The notes below the pieces were generated by a model, which worked only from the letters and a program-made list of their open reading frames with translations, was not told where the DNA came from and did no database searches. A program made the position numbers and the translations under genes. From positions 112,385,908 through 112,449,907 of the forward strand of contig OX352763.1 in assembly GCA_947095585.1 (NCBI GenBank): a stretch of DNA of 64,000 bases, given 5' to 3'. Below are positions 31,040 to 42,510 of the stretch, one piece after another. Every line of letters starts with the position of its first letter. The stretch's first letter is position 1. The stretch is from Nephrocerus scutellatus (taxonomy: Eukaryota; Arthropoda; Insecta; Diptera; Pipunculidae).

Positions 31040-31850
31040 AGTTCAGCAATAAAAACTGAACTGAACTGTCCGAATTAGTGTCATCCAGATTTTCAAAAAT
31101 AAAATTATTGATCATCGTAACGATCACGGTAACGATCTTCATTGACTCTAACGTGACCTCCGTCCTCATTTTTGAAGAAATAAGGTCTGATGATGCCACC
31201 AGCGTGTAAACCACACCAAACGGTGCATTTTTCTGGATGTAGTTGAGTCTGTAGGGTCTCTTGTCATTAATGCCTTTGACCAAGGGCTTCAGACGATGTC
31301 TATGTTCTCCTCTCTCAGGGACATGCAATTGTGCAGCGGATATTCGCCTTTCAACACACTCCAGTTATCCATTGAAATTTCGGGATTCTGCAGCATAAGA
31401 CATTGGAGGACCTTCTCGTTGTCCAACTCAATCTTAGGTGGCCAAATGCGAGCCCAAGAAAATTCGCCAAGTAAATTCAAATACGCCCGGTCACGCACCT
31501 GATAATCCGAAAGCCCCGCAGAAACTCGAAGCATTCGAACGAGACTGGTGGATCTGTGCCTTGTTTAAGAGGTGTTCCAACACCAATTCGGATAGGCGAG
31601 CCTCTGTGAGGCCCCACCTCCCCAGAACCGGTTCGCTGCTCTTCGAAACCTCATCAATGGGCGTCACGTTCAGGTGACTGCTGGCAACCTCTCTTTATGA
31701 ACGTTTGGAAGTCACAGTCTTCTTCCCAGAGGAGGTCGCGGATTCCTTTTCTTGGCCACCTTAGCACCTCCAGTGGAAGACGCCTCGCTCGGTGAGTCAA
31801 CCCTTCATCGGAAGCCTGGCCTTCTTCGTTTTAAACTAATGGCGGGAGTG
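31040..31850 (-). pseudogene. DUF4780-like ORF of a transposable element (degenerate)
   Basis: The minus strand reads RDRAYLNLLGEFSWARIWPP (31,490 down), IELDNEKVLQCLMLQNPEIS, MDNWSVLKGEYP, a damaged LHMSLREENIDIV-like block, then ALVKGINDKRPYRLNYIQKN and FGVVYTL near 31,185. Order and spacing fit the DUF4780 domain common in insect LINE-associated first ORFs (recall). Upstream (31,690-31,850) is a basic, Arg-rich stretch. At least two frameshifts. Confidence 0.6.
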
Positions 31851-33490
31851 ACAGGCATCTTGCTGCTATTCTGCCGTTTTTTATACTATATTCCTCGGCA
31901 CGGGTACCTTGACTTACAAGTGAAATAACAGTTTACTGCGGATTGGATTGCTCCGAGATGCCGGGTCCGGGCTTGAGACCTGCTGACAACTGTCCAATAT
32001 CTATTAGTCAGAGATCAGGCGGAGTTAAAATAAATATGTAGTTTACCCAGGATTCCAAATATACCCTAAATATTATACACGTGTGCACCGGAACTCGCGT
32101 AGGTAGCAGATCAACAAACTATACATAGTGACTAAGCAACTATCAACTGTATACTCATTGTCGTTGTGCAATGTAATTCATCTGAATTGAAGCGGTTAAT
32201 TCTTGTGCAAGGAAGCAGGACCCCGTTCAACTGTAAATTCTGTGAAGGCAAACATTTTCTCTACCTCGAAAATAAAATAAATTGTTAAAAAATGCAAATC
32301 GACAAATAAAAAAAAATTGCACGAAGTGTTGACTCGGGAGAGAAAGAAAAACAATATTTCATGTTGAACGTAATCCTATCAAGCAGGACTGGTATGTACA
32401 TTGGCATATGCATTATATACTTACGTGTACATACAACAACTGGCAATAAACCATTGTGTATTGTTATCTCTTTTACTTTTGCATACACTTATTATCGTGT
32501 TATCTAATCCGAAGCGAAAATCCTCGTATACAATATGCTTCATCATTCTACATCTACGCATAATTGAAGTAAACTGAATTCCTGTACCGGTAACAATTAT
32601 TGTGAATATTTTCAATTTCTAACAATTCACAATAATTAGCTGCATTTTATTGGTACAGAAATAGGAATAGTATTCAGCTTTACCAATAACATAAAATAAC
32701 TTTTTCACGTTTTTTCGAAACAAAAAATAACATTACAAACCCCTTCGTTCTTTACGCGCCACCCTGTAGAATACATTTTTTTATACTATACTGTTCTAAA
32801 ATGTATTAAATTCTAAAATCTTAATATTTTGTGGCTCTAAATGTCATGTGCTGCACAGAGGATAGCTGTCAGAGGAATTCGATATCCTAAATGGGGGACG
32901 ACAAGGTTGCATTCTATCGCCGATACATTTTTTGTTGGTGATTAGCGATGTACTTCGCCATGTTTCCATGTCCTAGTAAATTTCGTGTTAACTCTGGTTT
33001 TTATGTATGGAAACGGAAATTACAGTTGAGTTTTGTTAAGCCCAAATTAACTCCACGAATCTAGTGCGATAATGTTAGGTTTGTATGACATTTCATTTTC
33101 TTCTATAAACTACAACACACCTGTCAATTTAAATGCTCAAATATAATTGGCAGCAGTGGGCTTATTCTTATGTCAAAACCGAACGAAATGCTTAGCTAAT
33201 TTCTCTCATTTTTTAAGTTACCCATAACGAACCTTAGCAACCGTCGTCATTGTCATAAACACTCAACAAGCTACGAATTTTCTTGCTTCATAAAAAAATT
33301 TATTAAATTAATTAAATAAATTGAAATTCTTCAATCCAAAACAATAATACCGATTTATTCAAATTCACATTTTACACATATAATTTCACACAACTTCTTT
33401 CAGCTGTCAAATGTGTCTCACTTCAATGACACCTTTCTTACTCCCACGTAAGCTAACGAACATTTGAGGAAACCAACCAAAATCACATTA
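31851..33490. other. Spacer with a tiny LINE RT scrap
   Basis: At about 32,860-32,965 (+) the frames give a GVRQGCILSP-like and VISDVL-like RT motif in broken form. The rest is AT-rich with no recognisable gene; 32,960-33,060 shares the GTTTCCATG...GTTGAGTTTTGTT pattern with 3,110-3,190 and 34,690-34,760. Confidence 0.4.
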
Positions 33491-34045
33491 TGGGTCTATT
33501 TTTATTTAATCCGAGCGAGTAGGTTTACCCCGAGTACACCGAGTAAATGTTACTGGAGTAAAAATATTCGGTGTGTACACTGGTTATCGTTATTCGCTCT
33601 GGTTGAATAAAAAAACAGACCCGAGTAAACCAACAAAAATTCCTTTTGACATTTGGGAAACCAATTTGAATTCATGTGAAAAAAATCTCAAAACTGTGTG
33701 TGCTTGATTGATTGATTTATTTTTCTATTTAATAGAAAACAATAAATTCATTTATGTGTGTATTTTTTTATAAATAAAACATACTATCTGATATACGAGA
33801 ACTATCCATTTGTCCGTTATTATTAAATGACAGCAAACTTTTCTGAGATAACTATGACTTTTATTCTGCCTTACACTCATATTTACTTCAAAGTAAGTTT
33901 TATAACTGTGTATACACGGTGTCGTACTCGGTTCACAATAAAAAAACACAGAGAACAGAGTAAAATTACTCCGGTCGAATAAAAGAACACAGTGTACATT
34001 TTTGACGTACACTGCTCGCTCGGGTTGAATAAAAAAACCGACTCT
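33491..34045. mobile_element. MITE family D: short copy plus partial copy
   Basis: 33,491-33,622 is a complete short copy: GGGTCTATTTTTATTTAATC on the left, TTGAATAAAAAAACAGACCC on the right, inverse of each other. 33,848-34,045 matches the 3' two-thirds of the full copy at 34,341-34,630 (ACACGGTGTCGTACTCGGTT, GCTCGCTCGGGTTGAATAAA). The ~225 bases between are not family D. Confidence 0.7.
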
Positions 34046-34047
34046 AT

Positions 34048-34327
34048 GTGTTCGATTGGACTGAAGGGTACAAACCTCCACTACAGTTAATGAGTTACTC
34101 TTCACTTAATTGACTTACTGAAGAGAAGAGACTATTCGTTTGGTATTCTTCTCTGCAAATAAATGTCAAAATTCAAAACAGATAAACAAATAACTCATCT
34201 AACTACAATACAATACAATAACTATCAATTTTTAACTGTAGTGAAGAGTTTTCAATCTAACAGCCTCTTCACTAGTGTTACTTCAGATACAGCTACTATT
34301 TTAATTATTTCAGTTTAATCGAACACG
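34048..34327 (-). mobile_element. MITE family E, copy 3 (reverse orientation)
   Basis: Starts GTTCGATTGGACTGAA and ends AGTTTAATCGAACAC. Inner blocks TTTTTAACTGTAG and CTCTTCACT match the copies at 2.8 and 3.4 kb on the opposite strand. It sits between family D elements. Confidence 0.65.
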
Positions 34328-34340
34328 CTTATGGTTACAG

Positions 34341-34630
34341 TGGGTCTATTCTTTTATTCAACCCGAGCGAGTATAGTTACCCGGAGTACACCGAGCGAAT
34401 GTTGCACGGCGTAAAAATGTTCGGTGTGTACATTGGGTAACTTTACTCGCTCTTTCTCTGCCTTACGCTGATATTAATTTCAGAGTAAAAAATAGGAAAC
34501 TGTGTATACACCGTGTCGTGCTCGGTTCACAACAAAAAACACAGAGCACAGAGTAAAATTATTAAAAACTACCGAGTAAATATTTGACATCCACTGCTCG
34601 CTCGGGCTGAATAAAAAAAAATTGACCCAG
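34341..34630. mobile_element. MITE family D, full copy (~290 bp)
   Basis: The left end TGGGTCTATTCTTTTATTCA and the right end TGAATAAAAAAAAATTGACCCA are inverse apart from small differences. Inner CCCGAGCGAG and CTCGCTCGGG pair. Non-coding. Confidence 0.75.
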
Positions 34631-36090
34631 CATATGATTCGCTTGTAATGAGTCGTTCACATCAGCTAAGTGTATCCCACTTAAGTTCATTATATACTAC
34701 GTTTCCATGAACGTGTAACTATTAGTTAGCATGGAAACGCCAATTAGAATTGAGTTTCGTTAAACACAACTCAGCTCCACTGAGTTAGATTTGTCTGACA
34801 TTTCATTTGTAAAAAAAATGACAACGCTTCTGTCAAATTAACACCTCTCTGTTCATGTTTTTTGTTTTCATGACAGAGTTTGAGTTGTGTTATCGTCGAG
34901 CGGCGCTAACTAGTCGCTACTAGTTACAAAAAACATGTGAGGAAGAATCATTGCATTCAGTTAATTGCTGAAATATCTTATTCTTTTGGTAGCAGTATGT
35001 TATTAGGAGTGATAACTTTTTTTTACATACATATATGAAACAAAAATTCATAAATGAAAGAGAAAACCAATTTTCACTTGGCAGTCTCCGAGTGCTCAAT
35101 TGCTCATTACAGTCAACAAATGTCAAGCCTCAAGTGCAAACAGAGAATAACGTCATATTCCAGTCGTCGACAACTTACGATTGGCAACATTGAAACTAAA
35201 AAAAATAGTAAAAAGCAAAGCAAATATATATGTATATATGTATTTATTCAACGTTATCTCTTCACATATGGCACACACAACGACACAAAATAAACTTGAT
35301 TCGATTTTTAATTTGAGTCATGCGATTGTTTACCAATGTGTTTCCAAACCGCTTGTACAGTAAGTGTACAAAAGTGTTGACCAAATATAAATTAAGTATT
35401 CAGCTCTTGAAGAGGTGTTCTAAGAAATCCAGAAAACTTGTGGCATTAAAGTGTGTGGGATTTATATTCCTGTCATCAATACGAATATATTTGATTTTTA
35501 AGTCATGTAGAAACACAAGGCAATGCAAGTCTGGAAGAAGATTCCAATATACTGGACAAAAGAGGATTCACACGTAAAAGATATTCTCCGTAATTTTATA
35601 CAAGACAGGGTTGATCAGCATTTCCATGACATTGGCAAAATTTCATGTTAGTGCTATAAAATGGTACGAAGAAGGAACCGACGGCACGCTTTTTTGGTTC
35701 CAGGCTGGACATTTGCTTCTCGGGAACAGTCCAGAAGAATAGAACTGATGGAAAAGCTAAAGGAATAGTGATTCGAGCTTTGAAGTACACCTTTTCATAA
35801 CTGATTGGGAAATACCATTCGATTTGTGTATGCTGAGATCATCTAAAACTCTAGCAACTGTACGAGTACGAAAGTTAATCTGTCCCGTAGAGTCTTCAAT
35901 ACTCGTTGGCATATGGGGAAATAACATACAATCAGGAAGCGTGCAGCAAGCAGATTGTCAATAGAGCTAACAGCTGGAATCTCATCGTCATAATAGATAT
36001 ATGAGCGTTGGAATTGACAGCGATTTTAAAACCCTGACAGGCATCTAGTAGTGGTTGGAAAAAATTATCACAATAAGCACTTTCAGTTCC
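34631..36090. other. Spacer, no intact gene
   Basis: 34,690-34,910 looks like an old repeat (GTTTCCATG inverted pairs). 35,590-35,790 has weakly protein-like frames on both strands that I could not assign. Confidence 0.35.
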
Positions 36091-36099
36091 GCCAACTGT

Positions 36100-37420
36100 T
36101 GGCTACATATTGAATAAAATCGTAACCGAAAGCCTGTCCAAATATAATGCTGACATAACAGCAATCTAAGAGATGCGGTGGACGGGGAATAGTGTCTTAC
36201 ACAAATCAGAATATGACATATATTACAGCTGACATGCAAGACATCATGTGCTCGGGTGGGCTTTCTAGTCAGCAAAAGAATGAAAACCATCGTTATCGGC
36301 TTTAAAACAGTAAATTAACGGCTATGCACCCTTCGCGTACGGGACAGATTTAAAAACATAAGCCTCAGAAACGTTCACGCACCTACAGAGGATTTCCCAG
36401 ATGATTCTTTGAATCAGTCGAACGGTAACTCCATGCCTGAGCTCAGTATGATGTAAAAATCATTCTGGGGGACATGAATGCAAAAATATAGAGCCAGTAT
36501 TCAGGCAGTACATACAGTACACCCATAGCTTACACGAAAACACGAATGACAATGGACAACGAGTCATAGAGATGACAGCAAGCAATAATTTGGTTGTTGC
36601 GAGTTCAAGGTTTGCGCGTAAAAATATCCACAAAGCCACCTGGGTATCTTCTGATGAAACCACTCGCAACCAGATAGACCACGTGTTGAGAGACCGCCGC
36701 CACAACCCAACGTACCGAGGTGCCAACGTCGACTCGGACCAGTATGTACATGGTGGCCACGTCTGCGAATAGAAGATCCAACATTGGCCCCTCAATAAAA
36801 AAATGGAGCTCGAATTAGAAGTACTGTAATCCTTTAACTATCTCGGGTCAACTGTAGCAGCCAACAAGAGCATGGAACCTGAAATATGCGCACGGTTGCT
36901 CAAAGCCTACTTTAATCTGTCAAGACTCTTCAAATCCAGGAACTTAACCATAACATACATGCTGCTGGTATATAAGACAATGGTCATACCAGTACTTACA
37001 TATGGATCCGAGACTTGGGTGCTTAGTAAAAAGCATTTTGACCTCTTAGCCGCGTTCAAGAGAAAAGTCTTACGGAGAATTGTTGGCCCCGTATGTGAGG
37101 AAGGACTATTCCGGAGAATCTATAATGATGAGATCTACGAGCGTTACCGTGATGTCGACATCGTGAAGATAATTAAGCTCAGTAGGCTCCGGAGGTCAGG
37201 ACACCACCTCGCATGAGCGAAGAGAATCCTACTCGGACAGTACGATTTATGGAACACGATAGCGAAGCCGGCAAATCCTACGCTGGAAGGATGGCGTAGA
37301 CCATGACGCCCTGAGTTTAAGGATGCCAAACAGGATGACATCGGCCCGAACACATTTGCGGGAGGACAGGACCGGACACCGGTTGTAGAGCCAAATATGA
37401 TGGTGATGATGATCACCTCT
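36100..37420 (+). pseudogene. RTE-like LINE: endonuclease fused by deletion to RT C-terminus
   Basis: Frames give the apurinic-endonuclease start (ADITAI*EMRWTG, about 36,150), NVHAPTEDFPDDS (about 36,380), GDMNAKI-like (about 36,470), the open segment 36,572-36,772 with ASNNLVVASSRFARKNIHK, TWVSSDETTRNQIDHVL, and the end of the domain. The frame then jumps to the post-RT region at 36,872-37,216 (LVYKTMVIPVLTYGSETW, FKRKVLRRIVGPVCEEG, RYRDVDIVKIIKLSRLR). The RT catalytic core is missing. The 3' end is a GATGGTGATGATGAT tail near 37,400, as in other copies here. The same junction (…SMEPEI…) occurs in the copy at 57.7 kb. Confidence 0.8.
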
Positions 37421-37610
37421 AATTTGACATCATTTTATTGTATTCAACGCGTTTTTAGCTTCTCCGATTACTAAATTCACATGTATATTCACTGTTTTTA
37501 TGAATGTTTATAACAAATCGCGATTAAAAGTCATTTTGACGTTTGTTGGATCGTTTAACCAACAAGATATACACACAAACACGCACATCGGAGGTTACCT
37601 ACTACTATGA
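37421..37610. other. Spacer or remaining 5' LTR sequence
   Basis: No coding. May include the start of the BEL element's 5' LTR, but it does not match the region before the 3' repeat. Confidence 0.3.
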
Positions 37611-37861
37611 GCATTCTCATCAATCCGCGTTTTGGTCTTTCGTATTCGCTATTCATTCGACATTTTGGTCTTTTATATTCGCTATTCATTCAACATCCTT
37701 GTTTTTCAGACCAAGCAATCACAACTCATCCAACATTTTGGTCCTTCGAGCCGGATATTCTTTTCGTTTCGCAACACAATCAAACTCGTGGTTAAGAGAC
37801 ATAATAGGTCTTTTGTGTGAAAGGTTAAGTAAAAGCCAGTTAATTCGCACGCATCAGTGGT

Positions 37862-39040
37862 GTGGCAATACACAGTGCCATGGCGACGATTCATGTAAAA
37901 CAAGCATCGCTTCAGCGGACCCTCCAGAGAGCAGTAAAGAAGATTAATGGGATAACGAGTGAGACTCCAGGGGTGACTGAAGAGGTTATACAGGGGCGAA
38001 TCGACCACGTGGAATCAATCTATCGGGAGTTTTGCGAGGTGCAATACCAGGTCGAGGCTGTGTGCGGTGCGGAGGAAATCGAGGGAGAATACGTGAAACG
38101 TGAACAATACGTAAAACGTGAACAAGCGGAGGATTATTACTTCGCAGCGATTTCCAACCTGAAGACAGTGAGAAGACAAATATCCGCTATTGACAGTCGG
38201 CAAGATGAGGTCAAATCATCACCAAACCTGGCTAACTCACAGAAACTGCACTACCTAAAAGCAAATCTGACTGGAGATGCAGCCTTGTTGCTCAAGTCCG
38301 TGAGCATCACGAACGATAACTACGAGGAGGCATGGCGCATTCTCCGAGATCGATACAATCACCGTCGTTTCATTATCGACAGCCATCTTCGCAAGTTTCG
38401 CACAATGCCAGCCTTGCACCTATAATCAGCTGCAGGATTGCGCAAAATTCTCGACGTATCGACCGACACCGTTCGCTGCTTTAAGGTTTTAGGAGTGCCG
38501 ATTACCACACGGGATATCATATTGATCAACATAATTGTTGACAAACTCGACCCAGAAACCCATCGACAATGGGAGATGTCATTAACCTGAGCGAAATATC
38601 CATCATACAAGGAGTTGATCGATTTCCTGAACGCCCGATGGCAATCGCTGGAGATGATTTCCATGACTCGAACCAAATCAAATTCGTCACACTCGTATCT
38701 AGAAGTTCCGTCATCATCGCATCCATCGCGGACTCGACCGCATCGTAAGCCGGAAACACAATTAGCTCGCTCACTCGTCGTTACTTCTGACGCTCACAAC
38801 TCCGCCTGTCAAGTCTGTGCTGGAAATCACAACGTTTTCCAGTGCGAACAATTCAAACTTCTCACATTCGAAGGGAAGTCAAACCTCGTCCGCGAAAAGA
38901 GGTTATGTTTTAACTACTTGAGGACAGGCCACTCTAGTTCGGTCTGCAGATCCAGTTTTTGCCGAATTTGCAATAGAAGACACCACACGCTTCTGCACAT
39001 CTCGAATTCGGGCACCAGACCATCCGTCGGATCATCATAA
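37862..39040 (+). pseudogene. BEL/Pao gag pseudogene
   Basis: The first open segment (37,862-38,425) has the BEL gag core KLHYLKANLTGDAALLLK and EEAWRILRDRYNH. Stops at about 38,423 and 38,588 break it. The last segment (38,615-39,040) ends in a Cys/His knuckle array CFNYLRTGHSSSVC, FCRICNRRHHTLLH, which binds RNA in packaging. Apart from these stops the frame is well preserved, indicating fairly recent loss. Confidence 0.78.
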
Positions 39041-39085
39041 CATACTCAGGTCACAGCCAACCATGTCGCATCGCCATTCGCAGAT

Positions 39086-39616
39086 GTGCTGCTCGCCACA
39101 GCAATCGTCATCGTATCATACGCCAAACAAAACTTCACCGTTCGAGCTCTCTTGGATTCGGGGTCACAGATCAGCTTCGTTTCAGAGACCACCGCAAATC
39201 GTATCGGATTATCGAGAAAACCAGCAGCATTCGCAATCAGTGGCATCTGTGCCAATGAGGCGACCATGTCGCGTTCACTTGAATTCGTATTACAATCCCG
39301 AACCGATGCAACATTTTCGATCTCAATTACAGCACTTGTAGTCGAGAAGATCACAGGCATGCTGCCAACACAACCAATCGACACACATCAATGGCCACAC
39401 TTAAAACATTTGGAACTTGCCGATACCCATTACCATCGTCCCAACCGAATTGATATTTTGCTCGGAGCTGATGTCATTGGAATGCTTCAAAAGGATGGTT
39501 GCATTACCGGTGTCAGCGGTTCACCCTTCGCACAGAACACCAAACTGGGATACACTCTTCGGCAAGGTGGAACGCAAGGCAACCAATCAATTGGTGAGTT
39601 TGACAACGAAAATTGA
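39086..39616 (+). pseudogene. BEL/Pao aspartic protease region
   Basis: Encodes ALLDSGSQISFVSE, the D-S-G active-site motif of retropepsin-like proteases, and later RIDILLGADVIGML, the usual ILLGAD block of BEL polyproteins. A frameshift near 39,530 leads to the LRSFWEIQ segment that normally precedes RT. Confidence 0.75.
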
Positions 39617-39629
39617 GAATTATGACACA

Positions 39630-39838
39630 ATCGATAGCACACTCAGGTCATTTTGGGAGATCCAACTAGTTCAAAGGATTCACCAGCATTTCTGGAGAAT
39701 TTGGTCAACAGAATACCTCGCCCGCCTGCAACAACGCCCAAAGTGTTTGAGAACCAACGACAACATTGTCATCGGCCAATTGGTGCTCATCAAGGAAGAA
39801 ACCACGCCACCTTCAAAATGGCTACTCGACATTTGAGA
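39630..39838 (+). pseudogene. BEL/Pao integrase C-terminus joined to the pre-RT segment
   Basis: LRSFWEIQ (pre-RT) is followed within about 10 codons by FWRIWSTEYLARLQQRP and IGQLVLIKEETTPPSKW, the DUF5641-type end of BEL integrases. A deletion of roughly 3 kb of pol is implied. Confidence 0.72.
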
Positions 39839-40260
39839 AAATGACGTTTGAGAAAATTGTCAGTTCTACTTCTTCCCTTTTGTCTATCAATCGAGTCGTC
39901 GACTGAGCAGCATCGCAGCAGTTTTAATCTCTACGCATAACGAATTCAATAAATGTTTTTTATACAAATTTGCTTGTGATTTAAGTTCACTAATTGTAAA
40001 TACTAGAAATTATTGCATATGTTCAATATATGCATTTCAATAAAGTTTTCTACTCGTGCAAGCATTCGACATAACCGCATTCTCATCAATCCACGTTTTG
40101 GTCTTTCGTGTTCGCTATTCATTCGACATTTTGGTCTTTTATATTCGCTATTCATTCAACATCCTTGTTTTTCAGAACAAGCAATCACAACTCATCCAAC
40201 AACGTTTGATATTTGAACTCTATTTGACATTAATTTTAATTTTGACAAGTGTCCAATCAG

Positions 40261-41140
40261 TTGCATTCTAGTCGCCCTTATAATTTGTACATGTATCACA
40301 AAAATATGCTAACGATTAATAGACAAAACATGTTGGCGAAATTGAAAGCGCCCAATAAGTCAATCCCACTGATTTAGTACTCCAGCAGAGCTTTTGTTAC
40401 TTTTCTTTACCTTTTGTTACCTTACGAATATAAAATTTTATAGAACTTTGTTGTCAGATCCAGTGGAACAGTAAATGGTCTCTTAAAGTCTAGAATCTGG
40501 ATAAGTGGCTTACATATTTAAAAAAAATAAATAATTGTCTTAATTGGTTAATTGTAATTAGTTTAGTTCCAACCTTTATTACTTTGCTTCTAAGAGACAA
40601 AGAGAAAATGACAATGACACAATTGTAAGGCAGCAGTCATTATTATGATTCATTTAGTTTCCGTATGTTGCTTATTACGACAAACGCAATTTTACCATCT
40701 GCATCTCCCAATGCGTCAGTAATCAAAACGCATACTGCTACTGCCTTTCTGAACCAGAGACGACCGCAGGAATTCTTGACTCTTCGAATGGTCGGAAACG
40801 GACAATGGCGAGGTGCATAATGGCATCATACTCTTTTCATACATTCCCCTCAATATTTGCTGCCTACTTTTACTTGTACATGTAAGATGAATGACAGGTT
40901 TTCCAATTATGGTTGGCGGTTAGGTATAGCGTTGCAGCAGAGAAACAAACAGATCTTGATCGTCTCAATCCCAGTTTTATTTGCTGCTTCAGGCACAGAT
41001 AATATAATCAGATTCAAGTCAGCACGGCTGCTCCTCGCAACTAAGAGACCAGAAACATAAGTACATGTCGTCAAGCGATAGGACTTGCCCTAAATGAAGT
41101 GAATGTAAGTCCTGGAGGTGAGATGACGGGTTGAGAAAGG
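40261..41140. other. Spacer
   Basis: No gene recognised. Possibly old LINE debris around 40,730-41,100. Confidence 0.3.
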
Positions 41141-41141
41141 G

Positions 41142-41340
41142 ATGCCCCTTAAAAATACTGTCATTAGTACTGCTGATTCCATCTTAGGTAGTAGTCGCAA
41201 AAGTCAGAACGACTGGTTCGACGTTGAATGCAAGACAGCAACTGAACGTAAAAGTGTTGCCTACCGAGCCATGCAACAATCTATTAGAACGCAAAGAAGA
41301 GTAGAAAGAAAACAAAGAAAACAACCCATAAAAATTAAAA
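41142..41340 (+). pseudogene. RTE-like LINE endonuclease-RT linker fragment
   Basis: Reads TADSILGSSRKSQNDWFDVE, CKTATERKSVAYRAMQQS and RRVERKQRKQ. The W-F/Y-D-x-E-C pattern with a following basic helix is the linker between endonuclease and RT in RTE-type LINEs. Isolated scrap. Confidence 0.6.
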
Positions 41341-41451
41341 TTTTTCTTGTAAATTCTCTAATCAAATATACACAGGTGTATAAAATTTGAAGAAAATCTG
41401 GTACTTTTTGGAGTTTACTCCTTAAAAATTGATTTTCATATCTAGAAAAAA

Positions 41452-42363
41452 ATTATAAGGGGAGGGAAATCGAGTGAGTTAGTTTTTGACCTCGAATTTT
41501 GAAATTTAAAAATTTTGTGAGCTCACACATCATTTTTGATATTCTGCGTGTGAAGCGTATCGCGCGTCTTGCGTGGCGCGTGTAATGCATGGAAAAGTGG
41601 AACTGGTGCATATCGGCTTCTAATAGTTAGAATTTAATGAGAATTATTTTAAGACAATTGGTTAGCGCTCGGCTTGCGATTACGTGATTTGTTTCGCGTG
41701 TGACGCGTGGCGTAAGGCGCGTGTTATATATGATAATCGATTCTTAATAAGTAAACTCCAGTCGCGCGTCGGAGTTGACACGCCCAAGATCCAGGGGCCC
41801 GATCATTTCCAAATTTTTACAAAAAGTGTTTCCCATACACATACAAAATTCGGGTTAATTTTGTAAAATATTTGTATGGGAGCCCCCGAACTAGAGGACC
41901 AAGGAATATTATAAGGGGAGGGAAATCGAGTGAGTTAGTTTTTGACCTCGAATTTTGAAATTTAAAAATTTTGTGAGCTCACACATCATTTTTGATATTC
42001 TGCGTGTGAAGCGTATCGCGCGTCTTGCGTGGCGCGTGTAATGCATGGAAAAGTGGAACTGGTGCATATCGGCTTCTAATAGTTAGAATTTAATGAGAAT
42101 TATTTTAAAACAATTGGTTAGCGCTCGGCTTGCGATTACGTGATTTGTTTCGCGTGTGACGCGTGGCGTAAGGCGCGTGTTATATATGATAATCGATTCT
42201 TAATAAGTAAACTCCAGTCGCGCGTCGGAGTTGACACGCCCAAGATCCAGGGGCCCGATAATTTCCAAATTTTTACAAAAAGTGTTTCCCATACACATAC
42301 AAAATTCGGGTTAATTTTGTAAAATATTTGTATGGGAGCCCCCGAACTAGAGGACCAAGGATC
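41452..42363. repeat. 456 bp tandem duplication
   Basis: Copies 41,452-41,907 and 41,908-42,363 are identical except for a few bases (for example GATCATTT against GATAATTT, and AAGACAATT against AAAACAATT). Each contains part of the GCGTGTG unit family, a GGTTAGCGCTCGGC tRNA-like motif and a family A segment (TTACAAAAAGTGTTTCCCAT). Confidence 0.92.
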
Positions 42364-42510
42364 CCCAAATTTGAAAAGAAAGTGTTGTCATCGAAGATAC
42401 ACATGTGTGCAAAGTTTGAATAGAATCGGGCTTTAGGAAGTGGATTAAAAATTATTCGAAAGATTTGGTGAGCCAGCCAGCCAACTTCGGCCAGGCGAAG
42501 TTAATATAGA
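42364..42510 (+). mobile_element. Family A 3' terminus with hairpin
   Basis: AACTTCG (42,483-42,489) pairs with CGAAGTT (42,496-42,502) just before TAATATAGAGAT. A 3' hairpin near the end is a Helitron hallmark; the assignment is inferential. Confidence 0.5.

Larger units (their letters stand above)
37611..40200 (+). mobile_element. Internally deleted BEL/Pao LTR retrotransposon
   Basis: A direct repeat of about 126 bp (37,611-37,736 and 40,074-40,200, both ending ACTCATCCAACA) marks the LTR pair or their 3' parts. Just inside the first copy is TTTTGGTCCTTCGAGCCGG, the arrangement of a primer-binding site in BEL elements. Gag, protease and the very end of integrase are present in order; the RT, RNase H and integrase core are gone. 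AATAAA signals at about 39,950 and 40,036 fit 3' end formation in the LTR. Confidence 0.75.
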
